DNA of 6,587 nt from Eggerthellaceae bacterium (GCA_003452695.1 DMNP01000318.1:1-6587); one strand, 5' to 3'; shown: positions 1 to 6,130, counted from the first letter of the stretch. Program-made: numbers and translations. The notes: generated by a model from the sequence alone, not told the origin.

Positions 1-1021
1 TGCTGATGACCACCGGCGCGCCGAACATGGCCGTCACGGCCGATATGGAAACCTCGGTCGGTGCGAACACCGAACGCGCGATGAGGTCGCAGAACAGGCA
101 GAAGATCGCCCCGCCGAAGAACGCGCCCGGGATGACCACGATGGGCTTGGACGTGCCCAGCATGCGCTTCACGATGTGCGGCACCGCGATGCCCACGAAG
201 CTGATGGGGCCCGCGAAGGCCGTGACCGTGGCCGCCAGAAGGCTGGACAGCAAGATGAGCGCCACCTTGAACACGCGGATGTTCACGCCCATGCTGCGCG
301 CGTACTGCTCGCCCAGCTGGAATGCGCTGATGGGCTTGGACAGGAAGAACACGGCCAGGCTGCTGGCTAGAACAACCACCGTCATGATGCCGATGTCGTT
401 CCAGTTAATACCCGAAAAGCTGCCCAGCGACCAGTTCTTCAGGTTCACGATGTTGGCGTCGGAAGCGAAGGTTATCAGGAAATCCGTTGCCGCCGAGCAG
501 ATGTAGCCGATCATGACGCCCGCCACGATGAGCATGGACATGGAATTGATGCGCCGCGACACCAGCAGCACGAACACCATGGCTATGAGCGAGCCCACGA
601 AGGCCGACACGATGAGCATGCCGCTGGTCATGACGCCCGCACCGCCCACGACCAGTATCATCATAACCGCCACGACCAGCTTCGCACCCGAGCTGATGCC
701 CAGTATGAACGGCCCGGCGATGGGGTTGTTGAAGAAGGTCTGCAACAGGAAACCGGCGAGCGCGAGCGCGCCTCCCAGTAGGGCCGCGGCTATCAGGCGC
801 GGCAGGCGGATGCTCCAAATTACCTGATAGTTGGTGCTCGACGTGTCCTGGCCGGTGATGATGGCCAGCAGATCGCCCATGGGCACGTTCATGCTGCCGA
901 CGCACAGGTTCAGCGTGGCGAGCACCACGAGCAGCACTGCCAGCGTGGCGAACACGATGGTGACGCGCCGCTGCCGCACGCCCTTTCCGAATTCGTCGTC
1001 GATGTCGCTTTGCTTGCGCAT
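1..1021 (-). CDS. FecCD-family ABC transporter permease (3' end cut off by window)
   Basis: Membrane permease of an importer for iron complexes, haem or corrinoids; it would form a dimeric channel with a cytoplasmic ATPase. 340 codons are visible, and the frame is open at the left edge with perhaps 10-15 residues missing, judging from usual family length. The family signatures are clear: IRLPR at about residues 71-75 followed by an Ala/Gly/Leu helix, NNPIAGPFILGISSGA at about 98-113, GPISFVGIAVPHIVKRMLG at 271-289, and PTEVSISAVTAMFGAP at 321-336. Multiple hydrophobic helices run from about residue 20 onward. The ATG at 1021 lies 4 nt after the stop of the substrate-binding protein gene and has a GGGG-type ribosome binding site reaching into that gene's end, so the two are probably translationally coupled. 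The substrate cannot be read from the sequence. The family call is secure. Confidence 0.95.
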   Translation of the reverse strand, partial: MRKQSDIDDEFGKGVRQRRVTIVFATLAVLLVVLATLNLCVGSMNVPMGDLLAIITGQDTSSTNYQVIWSIRLPRLIAAALLGGALALAGFLLQTFFNNPIAGPFILGISSGAKLVVAVMMILVVGGAGVMTSGMLIVSAFVGSLIAMVFVLLVSRRINSMSMLIVAGVMIGYICSAATDFLITFASDANIVNLKNWSLGSFSGINWNDIGIMTVVVLASSLAVFFLSKPISAFQLGEQYARSMGVNIRVFKVALILLSSLLAATVTAFAGPISFVGIAVPHIVKRMLGTSKPIVVIPGAFFGGAIFCLFCDLIARSVFAPTEVSISAVTAMFGAPVVIS

Positions 1022-1025
1022 GGCA

Positions 1026-2372
1026 CTACCCCAATTTATGCACGTAGGTCGTCGGTGCTCCCGAGCCCGTCACCGCCGCGTTGAAGTCGGCGATGATACG
1101 GCCGGTCTGCATCATCTGCTGGTACATGTTCTGATCGGTTATCCACAGGTTGCCGTCCTGCACCGCCTTGAAATCGGCCAGCAGGGGGTTCTTGCGCAGC
1201 AGGTCGTCTGCGCTGGCAACGCTGCTGTCGATGCTCGAGTTGTAGATGATTACGTCTGCATCCTTGGCCATGGCGTAGAAGCGCTCCATTTCCAGGGTAA
1301 CGCTGGACGTGGACCCTTCGGCTTCGTCCAGCGAATCGAAGATGTAGCTGCCCCCCGCCTGGTCCAGCATCTTGGTCACGTAGTCGCCGGGCTTGCGCAC
1401 GACCGCCGCCCCGTTGGAATTGATGTAGAAGAACGCCACGCGCTTGCCCGTGTCGGTGTTGTCGATGCCGGCCACCTGGGCCACCTGCTCGTCGAAGAGC
1501 GCCTGCGCGCGGTCCTCCTCGTTCATCATGGCGCCGTAGAACTTCACCCATTCCGTGCGGCCGAGCGGCTCGCTTTCGTAGCTGGACATTTCCACGAGCA
1601 CGGGAATGCCCACTTCCTCCAGCTTGTCGCGCACTTCGGGCGTGTGGTTTATCATCGTGGATTCGATGGCAAGGCGCACCTGTTTGCCCAGCAGCAGCTC
1701 GTAGTCGGGCGCGCTGTACTTGCCGCCGTAGGCTATGGTGCCCGCGTCCATGGCCTGCACGGCCGAGGGGATGTGCCAGTTTTCCTTCGAAATGCCCGAC
1801 ACCGTTATGCGGTCGAGCGCATCGAGCGCGTCGAACAGGCACATCGTGTCGGACGCGACGAGGTAGATGTCGCCGAGGGGCTGCTGGACGACGACGATGT
1901 CGTCGTCGATGCCTTGGGGCACCTGCGCGCCTTCCGGCACGGTTAGATAGCGCCCGCCGTCGGACAGGCAGAACAGCTTGTAGCCGCCCGCGTAGTAGTC
2001 CACCGAAAAGCAGGTGGCGTACTGCAGCGGCATGGTGCGCTCGGGCTGCCAGCCGTTGCCCAGGTCCGCATTGTGGAAATCGGCCACCTGAACGGTCGTC
2101 GCGGATTCTTCCGATGCGACCGCGCCGGCCGATGCGCTGGCAGCCGCGCCGGCCGATGCGCTTGTCGAAGCGCTGGACGATATGGCGCCCACCGAAGTCG
2201 GCGAGCATCCCGCCACGAACAGCGCCACCGCCGCCATGCTTGCCAGGACCAGGGAAAGCACCCTGGCCCGTGCGCGCGAGAAATCGCGCTCTCGTGGGAA
2301 TTCACCCTGCTTGCCACCCGTATCGCCGTCGGTTTTGCCGCCGTGCATTCCCATGAGAACCATCTCGTGCAT
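1026..2372 (-). CDS. ABC transporter substrate-binding lipoprotein (FepB/BtuF-type)
   Basis: Extracytoplasmic binding protein that would deliver an iron complex, haem or corrinoid to the FecCD permease encoded 4 nt downstream. From the ATG at 2372 it has 448 residues. A long polar, basic N-region (about 35 residues) precedes a hydrophobic helix and the lipobox VAGC with Cys56; a Ser-Ala linker runs to about residue 90. The two-lobed binding domain follows: DDDIVVVQQPLGDIYLVAS at about 156-174, GKYSAPDYELLLGKQV at 217-232, and YESEPLGRTEW at 265-275, where a Glu of the type that docks on the permease is expected. The second lobe includes the DADVIIYNSS strand at about 371-380. The start is uncertain: ATGs at 2372 and 2363 are both served by the AAAGGAAG site upstream. 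The 2372 start has the tighter spacing. The reading frame stays open far upstream, but that extension overlaps the preceding lipoprotein gene and is not coding. Ligand unknown. Confidence 0.92.
   Translation of the reverse strand: MHEMVLMGMHGGKTDGDTGGKQGEFPRERDFSRARARVLSLVLASMAAVALFVAGCSPTSVGAISSSASTSASAGAAASASAGAVASEESATTVQVADFHNADLGNGWQPERTMPLQYATCFSVDYYAGGYKLFCLSDGGRYLTVPEGAQVPQGIDDDIVVVQQPLGDIYLVASDTMCLFDALDALDRITVSGISKENWHIPSAVQAMDAGTIAYGGKYSAPDYELLLGKQVRLAIESTMINHTPEVRDKLEEVGIPVLVEMSSYESEPLGRTEWVKFYGAMMNEEDRAQALFDEQVAQVAGIDNTDTGKRVAFFYINSNGAAVVRKPGDYVTKMLDQAGGSYIFDSLDEAEGSTSSVTLEMERFYAMAKDADVIIYNSSIDSSVASADDLLRKNPLLADFKAVQDGNLWITDQNMYQQMMQTGRIIADFNAAVTGSGAPTTYVHKLG
2114..2162. repeat. 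Short direct repeat in the linker of the binding protein
   Basis: A 19-bp sequence at 2120-2138 recurs exactly at 2144-2162, 24 bp apart. It encodes part of the Ala/Ser-rich linker after the lipobox, so the repeat keeps the reading frame. It probably arose by in-frame duplication and could vary in copy number between strains. Confidence 0.7.
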
Positions 2373-2407
2373 TCTTCCTTTCCCGTCGTTCTCGTTGCTC
2401 TGCGCCG

Positions 2408-2456
2408 GGGGCGTGCTGCGCCCCTGCGAGCAGGGAGCCCGCGCATGCGAGCTCCC
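2408..2456 (-). other. Two tandem hairpins between lipoprotein and binding-protein genes
   Basis: The 110-nt gap between the second small lipoprotein gene and the binding-protein gene contains two potential RNA stems. One is GGGGCG (2408-2413) pairing with CGCCCC (2419-2424) over a 5-nt loop. The other is GGGAGC (2433-2438) pairing with GCTCCC (2451-2456), with a nested CGC-AT-GCG dyad in the loop. No U-run follows on the minus strand, so these are not classic terminators. They may protect the 3' end of the upstream message or partly attenuate transcription. The role is inference; the pairing is seen. Confidence 0.5.
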
Positions 2457-2482
2457 CCTTGCGCCTCGTTCGAACCGAACGC

Positions 2483-3004
2483 CTACTTCAGGGTGCTCGA
2501 ATCGAAGTGGAGCGTGTAGTCTATCATGTGCGGCTCGCTCATCGCCGTCGTCTCGGCCTGGATGGGGATATCCACATCCAAAGCCGATACGGGAATCTCG
2601 AAGGTCGAATTGCCCGCGCGCGGCACCGGCAGGTACTCCACGCCGCCCACGACCATCTTGTCGTAGTTGGGGCTGGACCAGACGATGACCGCCGTCATGG
2701 CGCCGTTGTCCGCCAGTATCTTGGCGGGGCTTTCGACCGTGGCCTTGCCCGTGCCGCCCTGAAGCGTTACCTCCATGGTGTATTCGCCCGTGCCCAGGTT
2801 GGCGGGATCGACCGGCGCGGCGGAAGCCGACGCCGAGGCAGCGGCAGACGCGCTTGCCGCACTCGCGGAAACCGACGAGGCCGAGCCCGAAGCCGCAGCC
2901 GAGGCCGAGGCCGAAGCCGACGACCCACCAGACGAGCAGCCAACCGCGAAGGCCAGCATGCAAGCCAGCATCGACGCGCAAACTAGCGTTGCGATTCTCT
3001 TCAT
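2483..3004 (-). CDS. Small Ser-Ala-linker lipoprotein with NEAT-like beta domain
   Basis: A 173-residue predicted surface lipoprotein. Residues 1-22 form a signal peptide, with AVGC placing the lipidated Cys at 23. A nearly pure Ser/Ala linker spans about 24-63, and a compact domain spans about 70-168. The domain is predicted beta-rich and has landmarks GEYTMEV at 73-79, GKATV at 86-90, NGAMTAVIVWSSPNYDKMVVGG at 100-121, FEIPVSALD at 135-143 and EPHMIDYTLHFD at 157-168. The order of these motifs matches the first lipoprotein of the operon (GVYTV, GKA, NDGM, FEVPVPALD, DHM), so the two are distant paralogues. The pattern also resembles haem-binding NEAT domains, but no Pfam match can be confirmed here. 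Tyr114, His159 and Met160 are possible ligands. ATG at 3004 has a GGAG site 8 nt upstream. Probable role: capture or relay of the operon's substrate. Confidence 0.85.
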   Translation of the reverse strand: MKRIATLVCASMLACMLAFAVGCSSGGSSASASASAAASGSASSVSASAASASAAASASASAAPVDPANLGTGEYTMEVTLQGGTGKATVESPAKILADNGAMTAVIVWSSPNYDKMVVGGVEYLPVPRAGNSTFEIPVSALDVDIPIQAETTAMSEPHMIDYTLHFDSSTLK

Positions 3005-3027
3005 AGCTTATCTCCGTTTCGCCATGG

Positions 3028-3058
3028 AACGAGTCGGCATCCGGGGCGCCGACTCGTT
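3028..3058 (-). other. Perfect 11-bp stem-loop after the chelatase gene
   Basis: AACGAGTCGGC (3028-3038) pairs exactly with GCCGACTCGTT (3048-3058) over a 9-nt loop, in the 80-nt gap between the chelatase stop and the next lipoprotein start. On the minus strand only two Us follow the stem, so read-through is expected and it would act as a leaky terminator or 3' message stabiliser. On the plus strand TTTT follows, so it would stop antisense transcription better. Function is inferred. Confidence 0.6.
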
Positions 3059-3084
3059 TTCAACGTTTCCGATGGAAGCGATGG

Positions 3085-4401
3085 CTATGCCTGCGCACCC
3101 AGGCCCTTCATGACCTCGGTCGTATGCGCGACGTAGATGTTGTCCACGTCTGCGATGCGGCCCAGGCCAGCGATCTGGGGAGTAATGTTCTCGAAGGCAC
3201 CGGCCTTGGTGAACTGGCTGATCCAGGACTCCGGATCCTCATCGTCGGCCATGTCGTTGTTGGCATGGTCGCCTGCGACGACCATCAGCGGGCGCAGCAC
3301 GATGTTCTTGTAGCCGGCGGCCTTGGCCTTCTCGATGACGGCCTCGCACGCGGTGCTCTCGGGCTCGCCCTCGACGGTGCCGACGAACACGTTCTTGTAG
3401 CCGAGCTGATCCATCTGAGCCTGCATCTGCTCGTAGGTCACGGCAGCCTTGTGCGACGTGCCATGGCCGACGAACACGAACGCGGTGCCGGCGGCTTCGG
3501 CTTCCTCACGGCTAGCGAAACCGGCGGTCTTCACGGCCTCGGCGGTAACGGCCTTGGCCACCATCTCTTTGTCGGGGTTCACGACGCTGGCGTCTTCACC
3601 CACTTCGCCGAGCAGCGGAGAAGCAACTTCGATGTTGGCGATCTTGCCCTTGTAGGACTCGACAACCTTCACCAGCTCGTCGTACTCGGCGCCGCGCATC
3701 AGATGCGTCGGCTGCACGACCAGGTTCTTCACGCCGTTGGCAACCGCGCGCTCCATGGCCTGCTCCACGTTGTCGATCTTCTCGTCATCGCGGGCCTGGA
3801 TGTGATTGATGATGATCTGCGCGGTGAAGGCGCGGCGCACGGACCAGTCGGGGAACGCGGCGGCGATTGCCTTCTCGATGGATCCGATGTCGGCCACGCG
3901 GCTGTCGTTGAACGAGGTGCCGAAGCTGACCACCAGGATCTCGTTCTCGCCGATGTTGTCGGCGTTCAGCGGGTCGTCCAGCTTCGCATCGCCCGTGTCG
4001 CGGCCGAAGTAGTCGGGATCGGCGAACTCGCCTTCGACGAGTTCCTGCTGGGCGGGCGTCAGGGCATCCCACGCAGCCTTCGCGGCCTGGCAGTCGGCGT
4101 CGGTCGTGGCGGTGCGCTCCTGCACGTAGATCTTGTCGATGAGCGCGGCCACCTCGTCGGCAGCGGCCTTGTCGGCCGATGCGGCACTCGCAGACGACGA
4201 GGCTGCCTCGGAAGAGGCGGAAGCGGACGCGGACGACGCCGCGGCACTTGCAGAGGCAGAAGCGCTTGCAGAGGCAGAAGCGCTTGCAGCAGAGCCGCTT
4301 GCGCTGGCTGCAGAAGAGCTACCCGACGAGCCGCAGCCTACGCATGCGACCGACAGGCATGCCGCGATGGCAATCGCGGCTACCGGTTTAGCAAATTTCA
4401 T
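3085..4401 (-). CDS. cbiK: Lipid-anchored CbiK-family tetrapyrrole metal chelatase
   Basis: CbiK enzymes insert Co2+ into sirohydrochlorin during anaerobic cobalamin synthesis and are normally cytoplasmic, about 260-300 residues. This 438-residue version carries a signal peptide (1-22; lipidated Cys most likely Cys23 in CVGC, Cys20 possible), a Ser-Ala linker (about 24-76), a short helical segment (about 78-125, LIDKIY...WDALTPAQQELVEG) and then the chelatase domain (about 153-436). The domain opens with ILVVSFGTSFNDSR (155-168). The expected metal-site residues are present: His313 in VFVGHGTSH, Glu344 in GTVEGEP and His379 in VVAGDHANND; the two His correspond to His145 and His207 of Salmonella CbiK. 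QPTHLMRGAEYD at 230-241 is also family-typical. So the fold looks active, but outside the membrane. Desulfovibrio vulgaris has a periplasmic CbiK that binds haem, a useful precedent. Start ATG 4401 has a good AAGGAAAA site; longer in-frame starts lack a signal peptide. True substrate unknown. Confidence 0.93.
   Translation of the reverse strand: MKFAKPVAAIAIAACLSVACVGCGSSGSSSAASASGSAASASASASASASASAAASSASASASSEAASSSASAASADKAAADEVAALIDKIYVQERTATTDADCQAAKAAWDALTPAQQELVEGEFADPDYFGRDTGDAKLDDPLNADNIGENEILVVSFGTSFNDSRVADIGSIEKAIAAAFPDWSVRRAFTAQIIINHIQARDDEKIDNVEQAMERAVANGVKNLVVQPTHLMRGAEYDELVKVVESYKGKIANIEVASPLLGEVGEDASVVNPDKEMVAKAVTAEAVKTAGFASREEAEAAGTAFVFVGHGTSHKAAVTYEQMQAQMDQLGYKNVFVGTVEGEPESTACEAVIEKAKAAGYKNIVLRPLMVVAGDHANNDMADDEDPESWISQFTKAGAFENITPQIAGLGRIADVDNIYVAHTTEVMKGLGAQA
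4247..4289. repeat. 18-bp tandem repeat in the chelatase linker
   Basis: The unit CTTGCAGAGGCAGAAGCG occurs at 4247-4264 and 4265-4282, with a further 7 nt of a third copy. It encodes alternating Ala and Ser in the linker between lipid anchor and catalytic part. Because the unit is a multiple of three, slippage would change linker length without breaking the frame. Confidence 0.85.
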
Positions 4402-4439
4402 CGTTTTCCTTCCCTCGGTTCTTTCCTTTGTTCTTTCAT
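4398..4439 (-). other. Possible 13-codon coupling ORF between lipoprotein and chelatase genes
   Basis: In the 34-nt gap before the chelatase gene, an ATG overlaps the TGA of the upstream gene (ATGA), runs 13 codons (MKEQRKEPREGKR), and ends in a TGA that overlaps the chelatase ATG (ATGA). It could let ribosomes pass from one gene to the next. It equally may be a by-product of a purine-rich ribosome binding region; no good site precedes its ATG. Confidence 0.25.
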
Positions 4440-5020
4440 CGGTTCTCGTCTTGAATGGGATGAGACACGGATACCATGTGATCGTACCAGGTGCCCTTCT
4501 CGCCGAGAATTGCCACATCGAATTCCTGGTCGAGCGCCGGCACTGGCACTTCGAATGCATACACCTCCTTCTGTGTTCCATCGCTGTAGGTAACCGTATC
4601 GGTAATTGGTTGGACAACGCCGCTCTCGTCGGCCCTGGCCTGCTCGGCCGTGCCCGGGTAGACGTTCACTATCTTCTTGGATTCCAGCCTGAAGTACACG
4701 CGCATGCCGTCGTTTGCGACGGTAAGCCGCGCCTTGCCCTCGTCGGCCTCGTTCACGTGGAACATGGTGCTGTCGGTTTCGAAGCGCACCGTGTACACGC
4801 CCGGCTGCAGCTCGGACGCTTCGCCTGCCGTTCCCACGGACGAAGCCGCCGCGCTTTGGGAACCTGCGGCCGCCGTCGCGCTGGCAGCAGATGCGGAGCT
4901 GGCACTGCTGGCGCTTGCGGTCGAAGCCTGCGATGCGGCGGTTCCCGAAGAGCAGCCGACGAATGCGACCAACGCCAGCGCGGCGAGCGCTGCCACTGCA
5001 CGACACCTTATGTTTTTCAT
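4436..5020 (-). CDS. First-gene Ser-Ala-linker lipoprotein with NEAT-like beta domain
   Basis: A 194-residue predicted surface lipoprotein and first gene of the minus-strand operon. The signal peptide ends at FVGC, giving lipidated Cys23; a Ser/Ala-rich linker spans about 24-69; one domain fills 70-190. Landmarks are PGVYTVRFETDSTMFHVNEA (73-92), GKARLTVANDGMRVYFRLESKKIVNVYPGTAEQA (95-128), YAFEVPVPALD (154-164) and GTWYDHMVSVSH (176-187). The order S-x-M, a strand after NDGM, a late FEVPV strand and a final YDH strand is reminiscent of NEAT domains, where a late Tyr binds haem; Tyr179, His181 and Met182 are the obvious ligand candidates. This is pattern similarity, not a confirmed match. The domain is distantly paralogous to the 173-residue lipoprotein two genes downstream. 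ATG 5020 is chosen over an in-frame GTG at 5038 because it starts a standard signal peptide and has a GGGGGGAAGG site. Confidence 0.85.
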   Translation of the reverse strand: MKNIRCRAVAALAALALVAFVGCSSGTAASQASTASASSASSASAASATAAAGSQSAAASSVGTAGEASELQPGVYTVRFETDSTMFHVNEADEGKARLTVANDGMRVYFRLESKKIVNVYPGTAEQARADESGVVQPITDTVTYSDGTQKEVYAFEVPVPALDQEFDVAILGEKGTWYDHMVSVSHPIQDENR

Positions 5021-5066
5021 GCCTTCCCCCCGTTGCACGTTTCGTTGCCCGAAAACGACGACAGAG

Positions 5067-5072
5067 ATTATA
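5067..5072 (-). promoter_or_regulatory. -10 element of the lipoprotein/chelatase/ABC operon
   Basis: On the minus strand TATAAT reads from 5072 to 5067, 46 nt before the first lipoprotein ATG, which gives a leader of about 40 nt. No convincing -35 hexamer lies 16-18 bp upstream, suggesting an activator-dependent promoter or a non-standard -35. The leader is too short for a cobalamin riboswitch. Confidence 0.5.
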
Positions 5073-5091
5073 GCCCCTTGTTTTACGGCTT

Positions 5092-5119
5092 AGGGGAATC
5101 ACATGAACCCCTCGGGGGT
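5092..5119. promoter_or_regulatory. Overlapping inverted repeats upstream of the operon promoter
   Basis: One CCCC tract can pair with either side: AGGGG (5092-5096) with CCCCT (5108-5112), or ACCCC (5107-5111) with GGGGT (5115-5119). The block lies 20-47 bp upstream of the minus-strand -10, where an activator or repressor would bind. A candidate operator for the divergent regulator; no protein binding is shown. Confidence 0.35.
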
Positions 5120-5188
5120 GTAGCAGCGCCTTTTTGTTTAAATCGACCATGAATGAGACCAGATTAATCAGCATAAAAGCGGTAAACT

Positions 5189-5194
5189 TATAAT
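5189..5194 (+). promoter_or_regulatory. -10 element for the PucR-type regulator gene
   Basis: A perfect TATAAT on the plus strand in the AT-richest part of the window, about 90 nt before the regulator's GTG. The -35 region is weak. Just downstream, ATAAAA (5210-5215) and TTTTAT (5219-5224) form a dyad with a 3-nt centre, positioned where a bound protein would block the start of transcription, as in autoregulation. Confidence 0.45.
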
Positions 5195-5284
5195 GATTTA
5201 AGTCGTGTTATAAAAAAATTTTATCGCCCCGTGCAGTCGGTGAGCGGAAGCCGCGCATGCAGGGGTTGCGTGAGAGGGAGAATT

Positions 5285-6058
5285 GTGAGCAACCACGGTG
5301 AAGGGATGCCGGACGGGAACGGGTCCGCATCCCGGAACAGCTCCGAAATCTACCCGAGAATCTCGGATGCTTTAAATCGTTTCATATCGGACTCAGCGAA
5401 CGGCGAAGGCTTCGAAGAAGCCTTCGATGGCGCTATTCCCCGCCCCTGGGGACTTCTGGGAGTGCGAAACCAAAGCGGGCATCGAAGCCCCGGATGCGTA
5501 GAGATTCCGAGAGAATTCGACGAGCACGGCGAGCCATGGCATATGGCGCACGCCTGCGACGATTCCACGCTGTACCTGCTCGTTGCCTACGAGAGCACTG
5601 CGGCGGTGGTAGAAGCGCTGAAGGCGGCGAACAAGCACCGCACGATTGTGGTCGTGCAATCGCTGCCCTTCGAAAGCACGTCGGCGATCGCCCAGCAACG
5701 CGAGCTTATTGCCTTCGCATTCACGCTCTGCGATTCGAAAACGTTCGTGAACGCCAAGGACTATGCGCTCGATTTCCTCGTAGACCAGCTGGGCGGATTG
5801 ATGGACACGTCCGGCTTGCTTCATCCGGGCATCGCGATGCTCGAACGCTACGACCGGCACAACCGATCCGACCTGCTGCACACGTTGAAGGTGTACCTGG
5901 ACAACGACTGCAACGCCCAGAAATGCGGAAGGCTCCTGTTCCTGCACCGCAATTCGCTCGTCTACCGCGTGCGGCGCATCCAGGAAATCGCGAACATCGA
6001 TCTGTCCGACCCCTGCGAACGCTCCTACCTGCGCCTTTCCTTTCTCCTGCGCCGGTAG
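5285..6058 (+). CDS. PucR/CdaR-type transcriptional regulator
   Basis: A 257-residue predicted DNA-binding regulator, transcribed away from the lipoprotein/chelatase/ABC operon. Its C-terminus (about 196-254) is the PucR-type helix-turn-helix: LLHTLKVYLDNDCNAQKCGRLLFLHRNSLVYRVRRIQEIANIDL, then DPCERSYLRLSFLL. The HRNSLVYRVRRI block is the recognition segment of the family. Residues about 95-175 resemble the middle region that precedes this domain in PucR/CdaR proteins. The N-terminal 90 residues are not recognised. At 257 residues it is much shorter than most family members (often 400-550) and lacks an evident standard sensor domain. GTG 5285 is chosen because GAGAGGGAG ends 4 nt before it; ATG 5306 and GTG 5231 are alternatives. 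The divergent position suggests control of the operon and possibly of itself (inference). The signal sensed is unknown. Confidence 0.85.
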   Translation: MSNHGEGMPDGNGSASRNSSEIYPRISDALNRFISDSANGEGFEEAFDGAIPRPWGLLGVRNQSGHRSPGCVEIPREFDEHGEPWHMAHACDDSTLYLLVAYESTAAVVEALKAANKHRTIVVVQSLPFESTSAIAQQRELIAFAFTLCDSKTFVNAKDYALDFLVDQLGGLMDTSGLLHPGIAMLERYDRHNRSDLLHTLKVYLDNDCNAQKCGRLLFLHRNSLVYRVRRIQEIANIDLSDPCERSYLRLSFLLRR

Positions 6059-6078
6059 TACCCACGTCAGGTGCGTGC

Positions 6079-6098
6079 GTGTGTCAGGGGGACGTTTC
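6079..6098 (+). repeat. Truncated copy of the REP-like unit
   Basis: This 20-bp stretch, GTGTGTCAGGGGGACGTTTC, is identical to the left two-thirds of the full unit at 6133-6163. After it the sequence diverges, so the closing half of the palindrome is missing or decayed. It starts about 20 nt after the regulator's stop codon. Confidence 0.85.
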
Positions 6099-6130
6099 CA
6101 ATGTCATTCAGTTAAGAAACGGGAACCCTT

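Noticed and set aside
831..1946. Long plus-strand open frame of 371 codons
   Set aside because: It is antisense to the permease and binding-protein genes, whose family motifs are clear. Its translation is rich in His, Val, Gly and Arg and has no recognisable domain.
2250..2290. Twin-arginine export signal in the binding protein
   Set aside because: The basic stretch reads SRARARVL with no adjacent Arg pair or RRxFxK motif; a Sec-type lipoprotein signal explains it.
1026..2981. A 651-residue version of the binding protein with an upstream extension
   Set aside because: The extension overlaps the 173-residue lipoprotein gene in another frame and would bury the lipoprotein signal peptide in mid-protein.
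3124..4593. Plus-strand open frame of 489 codons opposite the chelatase gene
   Set aside because: Its composition is low-complexity Arg/Gly at the end and mirrors the high-GC chelatase coding strand; no ribosome site or domain supports it.
3085..4617. A 510-residue version of the chelatase
   Set aside because: The extra residues overlap the upstream lipoprotein gene; the ATG at 4401 has a good ribosome site and starts a proper signal peptide.
4992..4998. GCCACTG, a motif seen in cobalamin riboswitches
   Set aside because: It lies inside the signal-peptide coding region of the first lipoprotein on the opposite strand, without the B12 box or surrounding stems. The operon leader is only about 40 nt.
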